Assembly: GCA_050014355.1 (NCBI GenBank)
Contig: JBEKDL010000029.1
Span: forward strand, 1 to 26,699
Reading direction: 5' to 3'
Source of the DNA: Fen-1077 sp050014355
GTDB taxonomy: Bacteria; Chloroflexota; Dehalococcoidia; Dehalococcoidales; RBG-16-60-22
Length of the DNA stretch: 26,699 bases
The notes below the pieces were generated by a model that saw nothing but the letters and a program-made list of their open reading frames with translations, made no database searches and was not told the DNA's origin. Below are positions 1 through 7,335 of this stretch, one piece after another (within the stretch, counting starts at the first letter, position 1; the number at the start of each line of letters is the position of its first letter). Position numbers and translations under genes: made by a program.

Positions 1-90
1 TCTACAGTGGGGTTAGACGAGAAACAAATCACTGAGTATGTAAGATGGCAGGGGGGCCAGGATTCAGGTCAAGCAAAGCTTGACCTGTAA
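1..90 (+). mobile_element. tnpA: 3' end of an IS200/IS605-family TnpA (Y1 transposase), cut by the window edge
   Basis: Frame 1 is open from base 1 to a TAA at 88-90 and encodes 29 residues starting STVGLDEKQITEYVRWQ. From memory, this pattern (STVG, acidic pair, I..Y...Q) is the usual C-terminal end of IS200/IS605 single-strand transposases. The catalytic HUH and tyrosine motifs would lie upstream, outside the window. Two hairpins follow or overlap the stop (66-86 and 95-113), as expected for the subterminal structures of this IS class, and a methyltransferase reading frame resumes directly after them. The assignment rests on a short tail and on context, so confidence is moderate. Confidence 0.55.
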
Positions 91-113
91 AGTGCCACGG
101 GCTCTGCCCGTGG
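66..113 (+). repeat. Two consecutive perfect hairpins, probable right end of the IS200/IS605-type element
   Basis: The first hairpin has 8-bp arms AGGTCAAG (66-73) and CTTGACCT (79-86) around a 5-nt loop and overlaps the last codons of the transposase. The second has 8-bp arms CCACGGGC (95-102) and GCCCGTGG (106-113) around TCT. IS200/IS605 elements have no terminal inverted repeats and are recognised through such end hairpins. The element boundary should lie between 113 and about 123, where the methyltransferase homology restarts. The second hairpin recurs at 26603-26621 with loop TTT. Confidence 0.55.
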
Positions 114-119
114 GTATCT

Positions 120-1223
120 ACTTTCAGGAATGAAATTATTTGGAAACGAACGAATGCGAAAAGCCTAGCCTTTACTAGACTTGCATCAAACCATGATAAC
201 ATTTTTAGATATTCAAAGTCTGACAAGTGGACTTGGAATCCACAATACACACCGCATGACCCTGAATATCTTGAGAAATTTTATCGTTACGTTGAGCCCA
301 AAACAGGGCGGAGATACACATTAGCCGATTTGACAAACCCGAACTATGACCGCCCGAATTTGACATACGAATTCTTAGGAGTGAAACGGGTTTGGCGTTG
401 GACAAAAGAACGTATGCAAGAAGCGTACGAAAAGGGATTGATAATACAGAGCAAACCTGGACAAGTACCGAGACTCAAACGGTATTTAGATGAACAAGAA
501 GGTAATCCGATTGATGATACATGGATAGATATACCACCTATTCAATCACAATCATCAGAGGGGTTAGGTTATCCCACACAAAAACCTTTAGCACTTTTAG
601 ATAGAATTATCCGACTAAGCAGTAATGAAGGCGATATTGTTTTGGATGCTTTTTGCGGGTGCGGAACGACAGTTATTGAATCTCAAATATTGAAAAGAAA
701 ATGGATAGGAATAGATATATCGCCAACGGCTTGCAGGGTCATGGGTGAAAGGCTAGAAGCAATGGGGCAGAAGCAGAGCAAGGACTTCGTTATTAAAGAT
801 ATGCCCAAGACCGTTGAAGAACTAAGGCAATACCCGGCTTTTGAGTTTCAAAATTGGGCTATCAATGCGTTACACGGAGAACCTAATAAAATTAAAGTGA
901 GAGATATGGGGATAGACGGGAAGCTGTATCCTATCGAGGATATTAAAAAAGAAAAGAAGACAGGCATGGACTTATTCGGTGATATTGACCGCTATATACC
1001 TATTCAAGTTAAAAGAACAGACCAAGTTGGAAGACCTGATATAGAGAATTTTGAAGTAGCTATGAAGCGCGATAAAAGAGAAAAGGGCATAGTCATTGGC
1101 TTTGATTTCAGCAGAGACGCTTTGAAAGAAATAAGAAGGGCGGAAAGGGAAGAGGGGCTTTTAATAGAACCGAAGACTGTAAATCAGATAGTTGAAGACC
1201 AACTGGATAAAAGTCTGCTTTAG
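120..1223 (+). pseudogene. 3' part of a DNA N6-adenine/N4-cytosine methyltransferase with fused Mrr-like endonuclease domain, interrupted by an IS
   Basis: The family frame is open from the stop at 81-83 to TAG at 1221-1223 and is homologous from about 123 (FRNEIIWKRT), well upstream of the first ATG at 330. Visible parts are the WNPQYTP and RYVEP.TGRRY region, PRLKRYLDE, the substrate-facing GYPTQKPLALLDRII block, and the SAM-binding motif DAFCGCGTT at 645-671. The catalytic DPPY motif, N-terminal in this class, is absent and presumably lies beyond the insertion. The C-terminus (FEFQNWAINAL onward) contains DMGIDG at 903-920 and IQVKR near 1002-1016, matching the PD-(D/E)xK/Mrr-type domain often fused to these enzymes. 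The ATG at 330 would give 297 residues but no complete enzyme. What remains is probably inactive unless a separate upstream fragment complements it. Confidence 0.8.
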
Positions 1224-1255
1224 TTTACAACGGAATTACAAATGCCGATGCAGAA

Positions 1256-1308
1256 ATAGAGATTCTCACGTCGTCCCGAGCGGGGTCGGGACTCCTCAGA
1301 ATGACAGG
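1256..1308. repeat. Palindromic intergenic repeat, family B (ATTCT/AGAAT ends)
   Basis: GATTCT at 1261-1266 pairs with AGAAT at 1298-1302. The inner GTCCCGA pairs with TCGGGAC, and the unit ends in AATGACAGG. Related copies occur at 2041-2089, 3664-3860 (two copies), 16852-16904 and 19931-20170. It lies between the methyltransferase remnant and the mogA-like gene and contains no ORF. Confidence 0.8.
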
Positions 1309-1339
1309 AAAAATGCACTTCCCCCATCAGGCTCAAATA

Positions 1340-1348
1340 TGGTAGAAT
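1340..1348 (+). promoter_or_regulatory. Possible extended -10 element of the mogA-like gene
   Basis: TGGTAGAAT fits the extended -10 form TGnTAnAAT. A start site about 7 nt downstream would leave a leader of roughly 20 nt before the ATG at 1374. No good -35 hexamer is visible at the right distance. Confidence 0.3.
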
Positions 1349-1373
1349 ATGATTTGTTTTGTAAAAAGGCGCC

Positions 1374-1883
1374 ATGATTAACATTGGAATATTAACAGTC
1401 AGCGATAAGGGGTCGAAGGGGCTGCGGGAGGACAAAAGCGGGCCGTTAATAGGGGAGATGATACAGGGAACAGGGGTGAGGGAGAAATACGAAATCGTGC
1501 CGGACGAGAAGGACATAATTTCGGCGAAGCTGATAGAGTGGGCGGAGGGGGGGAAGGTGGACGTCATTTTAACCAACGGGGGGACGGGGCTAAGCGCGAG
1601 GGACGTGACGCCGGAGGCGACGCTGGCAGTGATAGATAGAAGCGTGCCCGGGATAGCCGAGGCAATGCGGGCGAAATCGGTGGAAAAAACACCTACGGCG
1701 ATGTTGAGCCGGGCGGTGGCCGGACAGCGCGGGCAGTGCCTCATCATCAACCTGCCGGGCAGCGCTAAAGCGGTCAGGGAGTGCCTGGAAGCGATACTCC
1801 CGGTGCTACCGCACGCGGTGGAGATTATAAAAGGAACGTTTACCGAGCACGATATACGGAACAGGGTAGAGGGTAGAGGGTAG
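1374..1883 (+). CDS. mogA: MogA/MoaB-type molybdenum cofactor biosynthesis protein (molybdopterin adenylyltransferase)
   Basis: The 169-residue protein has the full MoCF-binding fold: an N-terminal IGILTVSDKG strand, the TNGGTGLSARDVTPEA loop that binds molybdopterin, and NLPGSAKA near the C-terminus. Known members activate molybdopterin by adenylylation before molybdate insertion, which would serve molybdoenzymes in this anaerobe-like genome. MoaB and MogA are hard to separate by sequence, so the subtype is uncertain. The last residues (NRVEGRG) are not family sequence: the reading frame runs into a G-rich heptamer repeat that supplies the tail and the stop. The ribosome-binding site is weak. 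The gene is followed by trmD and rplS in the same direction. Confidence 0.88.
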   Translation: MINIGILTVSDKGSKGLREDKSGPLIGEMIQGTGVREKYEIVPDEKDIISAKLIEWAEGGKVDVILTNGGTGLSARDVTPEATLAVIDRSVPGIAEAMRAKSVEKTPTAMLSRAVAGQRGQCLIINLPGSAKAVRECLEAILPVLPHAVEIIKGTFTEHDIRNRVEGRG

Positions 1884-1934
1884 AGGGTTGAGGGTAGAGG
1901 GTAAAGGGTAAAGGGTAGAGGGTTGAGGGTAGGG
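1858..1934 (+). repeat. GAGGGTA-type heptamer array overlapping the 3' end of the mogA-like gene
   Basis: About ten units of a GGGTAGA-type heptamer, some altered to GGGTTGA or GGGTAAA. The array starts inside the coding sequence and provides its stop at 1881-1883. The G-triplets every 7 nt could form G-quadruplexes. The rest of the gap to 2093 holds short A-rich direct repeats (AAAGGTCAAAAGTC type, about 1940-1967) and a family B palindrome. Confidence 0.85.
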
Positions 1935-2040
1935 ATAACTCAAAGGTCAAAAGTCAAAGGTCAAAACCACAACTTAAAAGTTAAAACAACTTAAGAAAAT
2001 GATAGATTCCAGATTTGACCGGGGGATAATAAGCAGGCAA

Positions 2041-2089
2041 AGATAGAGATTGCCACGCCCCGATGGAATCGGGGCTCGCAATGACAGGG
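2041..2089. repeat. Palindromic intergenic repeat, family B (ATTGC/GCAAT ends)
   Basis: The outer arms ATTGC and GCAAT pair, the inner GCCCCGAT pairs with ATCGGGGC, and the unit ends in AATGACAGG. It lies immediately upstream of trmD, whose ATG is at 2094. Confidence 0.8.
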
Positions 2090-2093
2090 TAAG

Positions 2094-2795
2094 ATGAAAA
2101 TAGACGTACTAACGCTATTCCCGCAAATGTTCGAGGCGCCTTTCAGCTTCGGCATTTTCAAGCGGGCGATAGATAACGGGCTGGTGGAGCTGAAAGTCCG
2201 CAACATCAGGGACCACACGCACGATAAGCACCACACCGCGGACGATGCTCCTTACGGCGGCGGCGCCGGCATGGTGCTAAAACCCGGGCCGATTTTCGAA
2301 GCGGTCGAGGCTGCCAAAGAAGGCGGCGAAGAAGAAACGGATGTCATTTTACTCACGCCGCAGGGGCGCGTGTTCAACCAGCAGGTAGCGCAAGAGCTGG
2401 CGCAGAAACAGCACCTCGTGTTTATCTGCGGGCACTACGAAGGCGAGGACGAACGCGTACGGGAGCACCTGGCGACGGATGAAATCAGCATCGGCGATTA
2501 CGTACTGACCGGCGGCGAGCTGCCCGCGATGGTGGTCATCGACGCGGTGCTGCGGCTCATACCGGGGGTACTGGGGTCGGAAGATTCAGCGCGGGAAGAT
2601 TCTCACGCCGAGGGACTGCTCGAATACCCGCAGTATACGCGCCCGGAGGACTTCCGGGGCTGGAAAGTGCCCGAGGTACTGCTCTCGGGCGACCATGCCA
2701 AGATAGCGCGGTGGCGCCGGGAACAGTCTTTACGGCGGACATTAGAGCGCCGGCCGGAGCTATTAAAAGGGAACAGGGTAGAGGGTAGAGGGTAG
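2094..2795 (+). CDS. trmD: tRNA (guanine-N1)-methyltransferase TrmD
   Basis: This SPOUT-class enzyme methylates N1 of G37 next to the anticodon and prevents +1 frameshifting. The 233-residue product has the normal length and all the landmarks: LTLFPQMFE at the N-terminus, DDAPYGGGAGMVLKPGP, FICGHYEGEDERV, and the trefoil-knot SAM site EISIGDYVLTGGELP followed by RLIPGVLG. It precedes rplS, the classic trmD-rplS order of bacterial ribosomal operons. Its C-terminal GNRVEGRG is again encoded by the G-rich heptamer repeat and matches the tail of the mogA-like product one gene upstream. The start follows a family B repeat directly and has no strong Shine-Dalgarno sequence. Confidence 0.97.
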   Translation: MKIDVLTLFPQMFEAPFSFGIFKRAIDNGLVELKVRNIRDHTHDKHHTADDAPYGGGAGMVLKPGPIFEAVEAAKEGGEEETDVILLTPQGRVFNQQVAQELAQKQHLVFICGHYEGEDERVREHLATDEISIGDYVLTGGELPAMVVIDAVLRLIPGVLGSEDSAREDSHAEGLLEYPQYTRPEDFRGWKVPEVLLSGDHAKIARWRREQSLRRTLERRPELLKGNRVEGRG

Positions 2796-2800
2796 AGGGG
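2772..2800 (+). repeat. GAGGGTA heptamer array overlapping the 3' end of trmD
   Basis: About four heptamer units begin inside trmD and supply its stop at 2793-2795. The surrounding 30 nt are identical to the junction at the end of the mogA-like gene, in the same reading phase. Directly downstream (about 2802-2828) is a separate CTTCGCTGCGCTCAGAATGAC-type repeat. Confidence 0.85.
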
Positions 2801-2836
2801 ACAGATTCTTCGCTGCGCTCAGAATGACAATTAAAG

Positions 2837-2865
2837 GCTCATGGTTCGACAAGCTCACCATGAGC
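2837..2865. repeat. Perfect 9-bp hairpin upstream of rplS
   Basis: GCTCATGGT (2837-2845) pairs with ACCATGAGC (2857-2865) across an 11-nt loop. It lies just upstream of a TATAAT at 2876-2881 and 36 nt before rplS. It may be another dispersed repeat, or part of the rplS control region. Confidence 0.6.
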
Positions 2866-2875
2866 GGTAAAAGAG

Positions 2876-2881
2876 TATAAT
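2876..2881 (+). promoter_or_regulatory. Possible -10 box for rplS
   Basis: A perfect TATAAT lies 20 nt before the rplS ATG, with an AGGGAG-like ribosome-binding site between them (2887-2893). No convincing -35 hexamer lies 16-18 nt upstream. Confidence 0.35.
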
Positions 2882-2900
2882 AAAGATAGGGAGTCTTAAC

Positions 2901-3542
2901 ATGAACGTCGCAACTCTGATTGAAATCAAGAAGAACCCGAAAATTCCCGACATCGCGCCCGGCGACACGGTCAAGGTAAGCGTCAGGATAGTGGAAGGCG
3001 GCAAAGAACGCATCCAGATATTCCAGGGCGTCATTATCAAGATAAAGCACGGCGGCATCGGGGCCAGCTTTACGGTCAGGCACGTCGCGTTCGGGATAGG
3101 CGTCGAGCGCACCTTCCCGTTCAACTCGTCGCTGGTGGAAAAGGTGGAAATCATCCGGCAGGGCAAAGTGCGCCGCTCGCGGCTGTATTACCTGCGGGGC
3201 TTGAGCGGTAAAGAGGCCCGCCGCAAGATAAAGCGCGTGGAGCGGAAGGTGAGGCAGGTGGGCGAGGAACTGCTCCAGGCGCCGCCGGAAGAGGTCATGG
3301 AGCCGATGTTGGCGGAGGCGGTCGGGGAAAAGGTGGCGGAAGCAGCGGCAGCGGCCCCCGCGCAGGCGGAAGCTAAAGCGCCGGAAGCGGCAGTGGAAAC
3401 AAAACCGGCGGCGGAAAAGGCGCCGGCGAAAGAGGCGGCAGCGGCGGTGAAAAAGGAAAAGGCGCCGAAGGCGGCGAAAGCGGAAGAGGCCGCTAAAGAG
3501 AGTCCGGCGGCACCGCCCGCGGAAGAGAAGAAAGCGGAGTAA
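2901..3542 (+). CDS. rplS: 50S ribosomal protein L19 with a long Ala/Lys/Glu-rich C-terminal extension
   Basis: Residues 1 to about 115 are canonical L19 (PDIAPGDTVKVSVRIVEG, RIQIFQGVIIKIKHGG, SFTVRHVAFGIGVERTFP, KVRRSRLYYLRGLSGKEARR). L19 lies at the 30S-50S interface. The protein then continues for about 100 residues made almost only of Ala, Glu, Lys and Pro, so it is nearly twice the usual length. The extension is low complexity, probably disordered, and encoded by GC-rich GCG/GCA/GAA/AAG codons. There is no repeat junction like those at mogA or trmD. The trmD-rplS order supports the call. Confidence 0.95.
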   Translation: MNVATLIEIKKNPKIPDIAPGDTVKVSVRIVEGGKERIQIFQGVIIKIKHGGIGASFTVRHVAFGIGVERTFPFNSSLVEKVEIIRQGKVRRSRLYYLRGLSGKEARRKIKRVERKVRQVGEELLQAPPEEVMEPMLAEAVGEKVAEAAAAAPAQAEAKAPEAAVETKPAAEKAPAKEAAAAVKKEKAPKAAKAEEAAKESPAAPPAEEKKAE

Positions 3543-3583
3543 GTAGTTAGTAGTTTGTAATTGGTAGTTTGGGAGGACGAGGG

Positions 3584-3892
3584 AAATCCCCTTTATGTTC
3601 CCCCTTTACTAAATGGGGAGAGATGAAACTGGATTCCCGAGCGGGTCGGGAATGACAAAGAGTAGATAGAGATTGCCGCGCCTCCCAACTGCGGTCGGGA
3701 TGGCTCGCAATGACAGAGGGCAAAATCCCCCTTGTGTTCCCCCCTTACGAAAAGGGCGGAGAGAGGAAACTGGATTCCCGAGCAGGTCGGGAATGACAAA
3801 GGGCAGAGATAGAGATTGCCGCGCCTCCCAACTGCGGTCGGGATGGCTCGCAATGACAGAGGGCGAAATCCCTCTTTACGAAGAGGGGGATG
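3584..3892. repeat. Tandem composite of palindromic repeats between rplS and priA
   Basis: A unit of about 140 bp occurs twice (3584-3722 and 3723-3865) and begins a third time at 3866. Each full unit has three parts: an AAATCCCC...GGGG(A)G inverted pair, a GGATTCCCGAGC(G/A)GGTCGGGAATGACA palindrome, and a family B palindrome with GCGCCTCCCAACTGCGGTCGGGATGG in its centre. ORFs across it in both directions are repeat-derived. The 389-bp gap from 3543 to 3931 contains nothing else recognisable. Confidence 0.9.
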
Positions 3893-3931
3893 AATTCCGG
3901 ATGGCGCGGATATGGATAAAGGGCGCTGTCG

Positions 3932-6340
3932 ATGAAATATGCCGAGGTCAGTGTTAATTCGCCGGTAGCCCAGCGCCGAACCTTCAGCTATACCATTCCT
4001 CCTAACCTGGATGTGCGCGCGGGACAGGCGGTGCTGGTTCCCTTCGGAGAGAAGATTTTACAGGGCATCGTCCTGGAACTCACAGCGCAGCCGGCGGTGG
4101 AAGACACCCGTGAAATAATCGACATCATCGAAGCAGAGCCGGCGCTTTCCCCGACGGCGATGGCGCTGGTGCGCTGGATAAGCTCGTATTACCTGGCGCC
4201 GCTCTTTGATGCCGTGGCATTAATGCTGCCGCCCGGGTTCGAACGCCCGGCGCGCGCCTTCGTTAATCTAGCAAGACAGGATACCGACATTTCATCTCTC
4301 GATGACGACCAGAAGCGGCTTATCGCGCTGGTAAGCGGGCAGGGGCGGGTGGAACTAAAGCGACTGCAAAAAGCGCTCGGCCAGAAAAAGGCGCAGAACA
4401 TTGTCGCCCAGCTGGTAAGGCGGGGAATCCTGGCCAGGACTTACGAACTGGCGCCGGTAAGGGTAAAACCGAAAAAAGAACTTTTCCTGGGCCTATTAAA
4501 CGGCGGCGATTGCGGGAAGCTGACACCGAAGCAGGCAGTCTTAGTGGATTTTCTTAAAGCGCGTTCCGGCCCTGTCCCATGGGCGGAGGCGCGGCTAAAT
4601 ACGGGCGGCAGCAAAGCGGTCGCCGACGCGCTGGAACACAAAGGACTGCTAAAATTCCAGTCGGTTGAAGTCAAGCGAGCGCCAGTTTCGCTCGAAAATA
4701 TCGCCCCGTCCACTCCTCTAACGCTGACCGCCGCCCAGCAGGCCGCCTACGAGGCGATTAAGGGCGCCATCGATAAGCCGGCCGGCGCTGGAAATACGCC
4801 GGTGTTTTTACTACACGGCGTGACGGGCAGCGGGAAAACGGAGGTCTATCTGCAGGCGCTGGCCGGGGCGGTAAAAGCAGGGAAGAGGGGAATCGTGCTG
4901 GTGCCGGAAATCGCCCTCACACCGCAGACCATCGAACGCTTCGCGGCCCGCTTCCCAAAGCGCGTGGCGGTACTGCACAGCCGGCTAACGCTGGGGGAGC
5001 AATACGATGAATGGCACCGCATCCGGCAGGGCGAGTGCGATGTCGTCGTCGGCTCACGCAGCGCGCTATTCGCCCCGCAGCCCGACCTCGGGCTGATTGT
5101 CATCGATGAAGAACATGAATGGACTTACAAGCAGGACAACCCGCCGCATTACCATGCCCGCGCCGCGGCCATCAAACTGGCGGAGCTGACCGGCGCGGTG
5201 GTGGTCCTGGGCAGCGCCACCCCTGACGTGGAAACGTACTATAAAGCGCAAAAAGGCGAATACAAGCTACTTAGCATGCCGGAAAGGGTGGTCCCCACCG
5301 TCGGCGCGGCTCTACCGAAGGTTGAAGTCGTGGACATGAGGGAAGAGCTCAAGGCGGGGAACCGCGGCATTTTCAGCGGGGCGCTGGCGGAGGCCGTCAA
5401 CAGCGCGGTGGCCAATCACGAGCAGGTGATCCTCTTCCTTAACAGGAGAGGCGGGGCGACTTTCATACAGTGCCGGCGGTGCGGCTACGTGCTGCGCTGC
5501 CGACGGTGCGGTACGCCCCTGACGCAACACATTACAGAAAATATACTGACATGCCACCAGTGCAACTTCAAAATGCCTGTCCCGAATTCGTGCCCGAATT
5601 GCAACAGTCCGCAGATAAAATTCCTGGGCGCGGGCACGCAAAAGCTGGAGCAGGAGGTGAGATATACTTTCCCGCGCGCCCGACAGCTGCGATGGGACAG
5701 CGACGCCACCGGAGGAAGGTCATCAGATGAAGACATTTTAAACAAGTTCCGCAGCGGGCAGGCGGACATCCTCGTGGGGACGCAGATAGTGGCCAAGGGA
5801 CACGATATACCAACGGTGACGCTGGTGGGGGTCGTAAATGCCGATACGGCCCTGAACTTTCCGGACTTCCGCGCCGGGGAAAGGACGTTCCAGCTATTGA
5901 GCCAGGTAGCGGGAAGAGCGGGAAGGGGGCCGAGGGGAGGCAAGGTAATCATCCAGACTTACGCGCCGGAGCATTATGCCATACGGGCGGCCGCCCGGCA
6001 CGATTACGCCGGTTTCTACGAAAAGGAAATCACCTACCGGAGGCAGCTTAACGACCCGCCGTTCACGCGGCTGGCGCGGCTGGTATACGCGCACACGAAC
6101 GAGGCTATTTGCCAGCGCCAGGCGGAGAAGATGAAAGAGCAACTCCTCGTGGAGAAGGACAAGAGGGGACTGGCGGGCATCGGTATTATCGGGCCGGGGC
6201 CGGCGTATATCCGCCGTTTGCGGGGCAGATACCGCTGGCACATCATACTGCGGGGAGCGGACCTGTCTGATTTTCTCGCGCCGGTGCAAATGGCGCAGGG
6301 ATGGACGGTGGATATTGACCCGGTGGGACTCGTCCAGTAG
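3932..6340 (+). CDS. priA: Primosomal protein N' (replication restart DNA helicase PriA)
   Basis: PriA recognises stalled forks and D-loops and reloads the replicative helicase. The 802-residue protein contains an N-terminal 3'-end-binding domain (QRRTFSYTIP, VPFGEKILQGIV), Walker A GVTGSGKT at residues 296-303 and the DEEH Walker B box at 392-395. Its eight zinc-binding cysteines are C514, 517, 523, 526, 541, 544, 554 and 557, in the usual paired CxxC arrangement. The helicase C part has GTQIVAKGHD and QVAGRAGRG. The length is slightly above the typical 730, mainly in the linker between the DNA-binding and helicase parts. The ATG at 3932 follows an AAAGGG at about 8 nt. The neighbour def is a common companion of priA in bacteria. 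Confidence 0.97.
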   Translation: MKYAEVSVNSPVAQRRTFSYTIPPNLDVRAGQAVLVPFGEKILQGIVLELTAQPAVEDTREIIDIIEAEPALSPTAMALVRWISSYYLAPLFDAVALMLPPGFERPARAFVNLARQDTDISSLDDDQKRLIALVSGQGRVELKRLQKALGQKKAQNIVAQLVRRGILARTYELAPVRVKPKKELFLGLLNGGDCGKLTPKQAVLVDFLKARSGPVPWAEARLNTGGSKAVADALEHKGLLKFQSVEVKRAPVSLENIAPSTPLTLTAAQQAAYEAIKGAIDKPAGAGNTPVFLLHGVTGSGKTEVYLQALAGAVKAGKRGIVLVPEIALTPQTIERFAARFPKRVAVLHSRLTLGEQYDEWHRIRQGECDVVVGSRSALFAPQPDLGLIVIDEEHEWTYKQDNPPHYHARAAAIKLAELTGAVVVLGSATPDVETYYKAQKGEYKLLSMPERVVPTVGAALPKVEVVDMREELKAGNRGIFSGALAEAVNSAVANHEQVILFLNRRGGATFIQCRRCGYVLRCRRCGTPLTQHITENILTCHQCNFKMPVPNSCPNCNSPQIKFLGAGTQKLEQEVRYTFPRARQLRWDSDATGGRSSDEDILNKFRSGQADILVGTQIVAKGHDIPTVTLVGVVNADTALNFPDFRAGERTFQLLSQVAGRAGRGPRGGKVIIQTYAPEHYAIRAAARHDYAGFYEKEITYRRQLNDPPFTRLARLVYAHTNEAICQRQAEKMKEQLLVEKDKRGLAGIGIIGPGPAYIRRLRGRYRWHIILRGADLSDFLAPVQMAQGWTVDIDPVGLVQ

Positions 6341-6344
6341 ACTT

Positions 6345-6405
6345 GAGGGTAGAGGGTAGAGGGTAGAGGGTAGAGGGTAGAGGGTAGAGGGTAGAGGGTA
6401 GAGGG
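6345..6405 (+). repeat. Perfect GAGGGTA heptamer array (about 8.7 copies)
   Basis: Uninterrupted GAGGGTA units run from 5 nt after the priA stop to the base before the ATG of the next gene. This is the cleanest of the three arrays in the window. Copy number is probably unstable by slippage. The GAGGG units look like ribosome-binding sites for the gene at 6406. Confidence 0.95.
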
Positions 6406-6780
6406 ATGAATTATAAAGAGCTCATTGTTTGGCAAAAGGCGCATGGAATGGCGTTGAAGACAATCAGGGCTACCGATGGTGTTAAAAAGTCTTACGCGGG
6501 GGAAATAGCCGTGAAACAGCTACTTCGCGCCGCGACGTCAATAGGAGCAAACATCGCCGAGGGGTATGGCAGGAGCGGCGGAAAAGAATACGCCCGATTT
6601 TTACAAATTGCATATGGTTCTGCCAATGAAGTGGATAACTGGCTGAACGTTATGCGTGATGCTAGGTTAATGGAGCCTGATATATTTGCCGAACTGGTTA
6701 AGGATAATGAGGAAATACTGAAGATACTGGCTGCAATGATGAGGAAGCTAAGGGAGAGGGAGAGGGTGCAGGAGATTTAA
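6406..6780 (+). CDS. Four-helix-bundle protein of the S23/23S rRNA intervening-sequence family
   Basis: The 124-residue product carries the hallmarks of the IVS-encoded family: ELIVWQKAHGMALKTI at the N-terminus, QLLRAATSIGANIAEGYGR, and EYARFLQIAYGSANEVDNWL. The fold is a small helical bundle that forms oligomers. Its molecular role is unknown, and members were first noticed inside 23S rRNA intervening sequences. Here it is free-standing, between priA and def. The ATG sits directly on the heptamer array, and its TAA is immediately followed by the def ATG, so translation of the two is probably coupled. Confidence 0.88.
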   Translation: MNYKELIVWQKAHGMALKTIRATDGVKKSYAGEIAVKQLLRAATSIGANIAEGYGRSGGKEYARFLQIAYGSANEVDNWLNVMRDARLMEPDIFAELVKDNEEILKILAAMMRKLRERERVQEI

Positions 6781-7269
6781 ATGGCGGTTTTGAATATCAG
6801 GACGGTGCCTGACCCGATACTTAAAAGGAAAGCGAAGAGGGTCAGCGCGGTAGACCGCTCGGTGAAAAAGCTCGTCAAGGACATGAGCGAGACGCTGCAC
6901 GCGGAGGAGGGCCGGGTGGGGCTGGCGGCGCCGCAGGTGGGGATATCGCTGCGAGTGACCGTCATCGGCATTCCGGATGAAGAAGACATCGTTCTAATCA
7001 ACCCGGAGATAGTGCGCCGCAAAGGCCAGCGGCTGGTAAGCGAGGGTTGCTTGAGTATCCCCGGATACGTCGGCCAGCTGTACCGCGCGGAAACGGTCAC
7101 GGCTAAAGGTCTGGACACCAAAGGCAAAGAAATCCGGATTAAAGCGGATGGGTTACTGGCGCAGGCGCTGGAACACGAGATTGACCATCTGAACGGGATA
7201 TTATACGTCGACCGGATGGAGAATATGGATCTGCTGCGCAAGATACAGCCCGAAGACGCCGAGATATGA
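6781..7269 (+). CDS. def: Peptide deformylase
   Basis: This metalloenzyme removes the formyl group from nascent N-terminal methionine. All three conserved motifs are present: GLAAPQVG at residues 47-54, EGCLS with metal-ligand Cys90, and HEIDH with His132, Glu133 and His136, the same numbering as the E. coli enzyme. The 162-residue length is typical. An AGGAG lies upstream inside the preceding gene, and the start codon abuts that gene's stop. No fmt gene follows. The downstream 66 bp hold only short direct repeats (AGTAGCA, CTAAAT). Confidence 0.97.
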   Translation: MAVLNIRTVPDPILKRKAKRVSAVDRSVKKLVKDMSETLHAEEGRVGLAAPQVGISLRVTVIGIPDEEDIVLINPEIVRRKGQRLVSEGCLSIPGYVGQLYRAETVTAKGLDTKGKEIRIKADGLLAQALEHEIDHLNGILYVDRMENMDLLRKIQPEDAEI

Positions 7270-7335
7270 TAAGTAGCAAGTAGCAAGTAGAGCTGGGGAA
7301 AACTCTAAATCTAAATTCTAAACTCTAAATACCTA

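Noticed and set aside
1220..1750. 176-residue ORF antisense to the mogA-like gene
   Set aside because: It overlaps a well-supported gene with intact motifs, and its own translation has no recognisable family features.
1858..1934. Heptamer array considered as a CRISPR array
   Set aside because: Units are 7 nt with no spacers, and no cas genes are present.
3673..3957. ORFs across the composite repeat between rplS and priA
   Set aside because: Both strands' ORFs are translations of duplicated non-coding palindromes.
5485..5952. 155-residue ORF antisense to priA
   Set aside because: It is a shadow of the PriA zinc and helicase region, which is fully conserved on the other strand.
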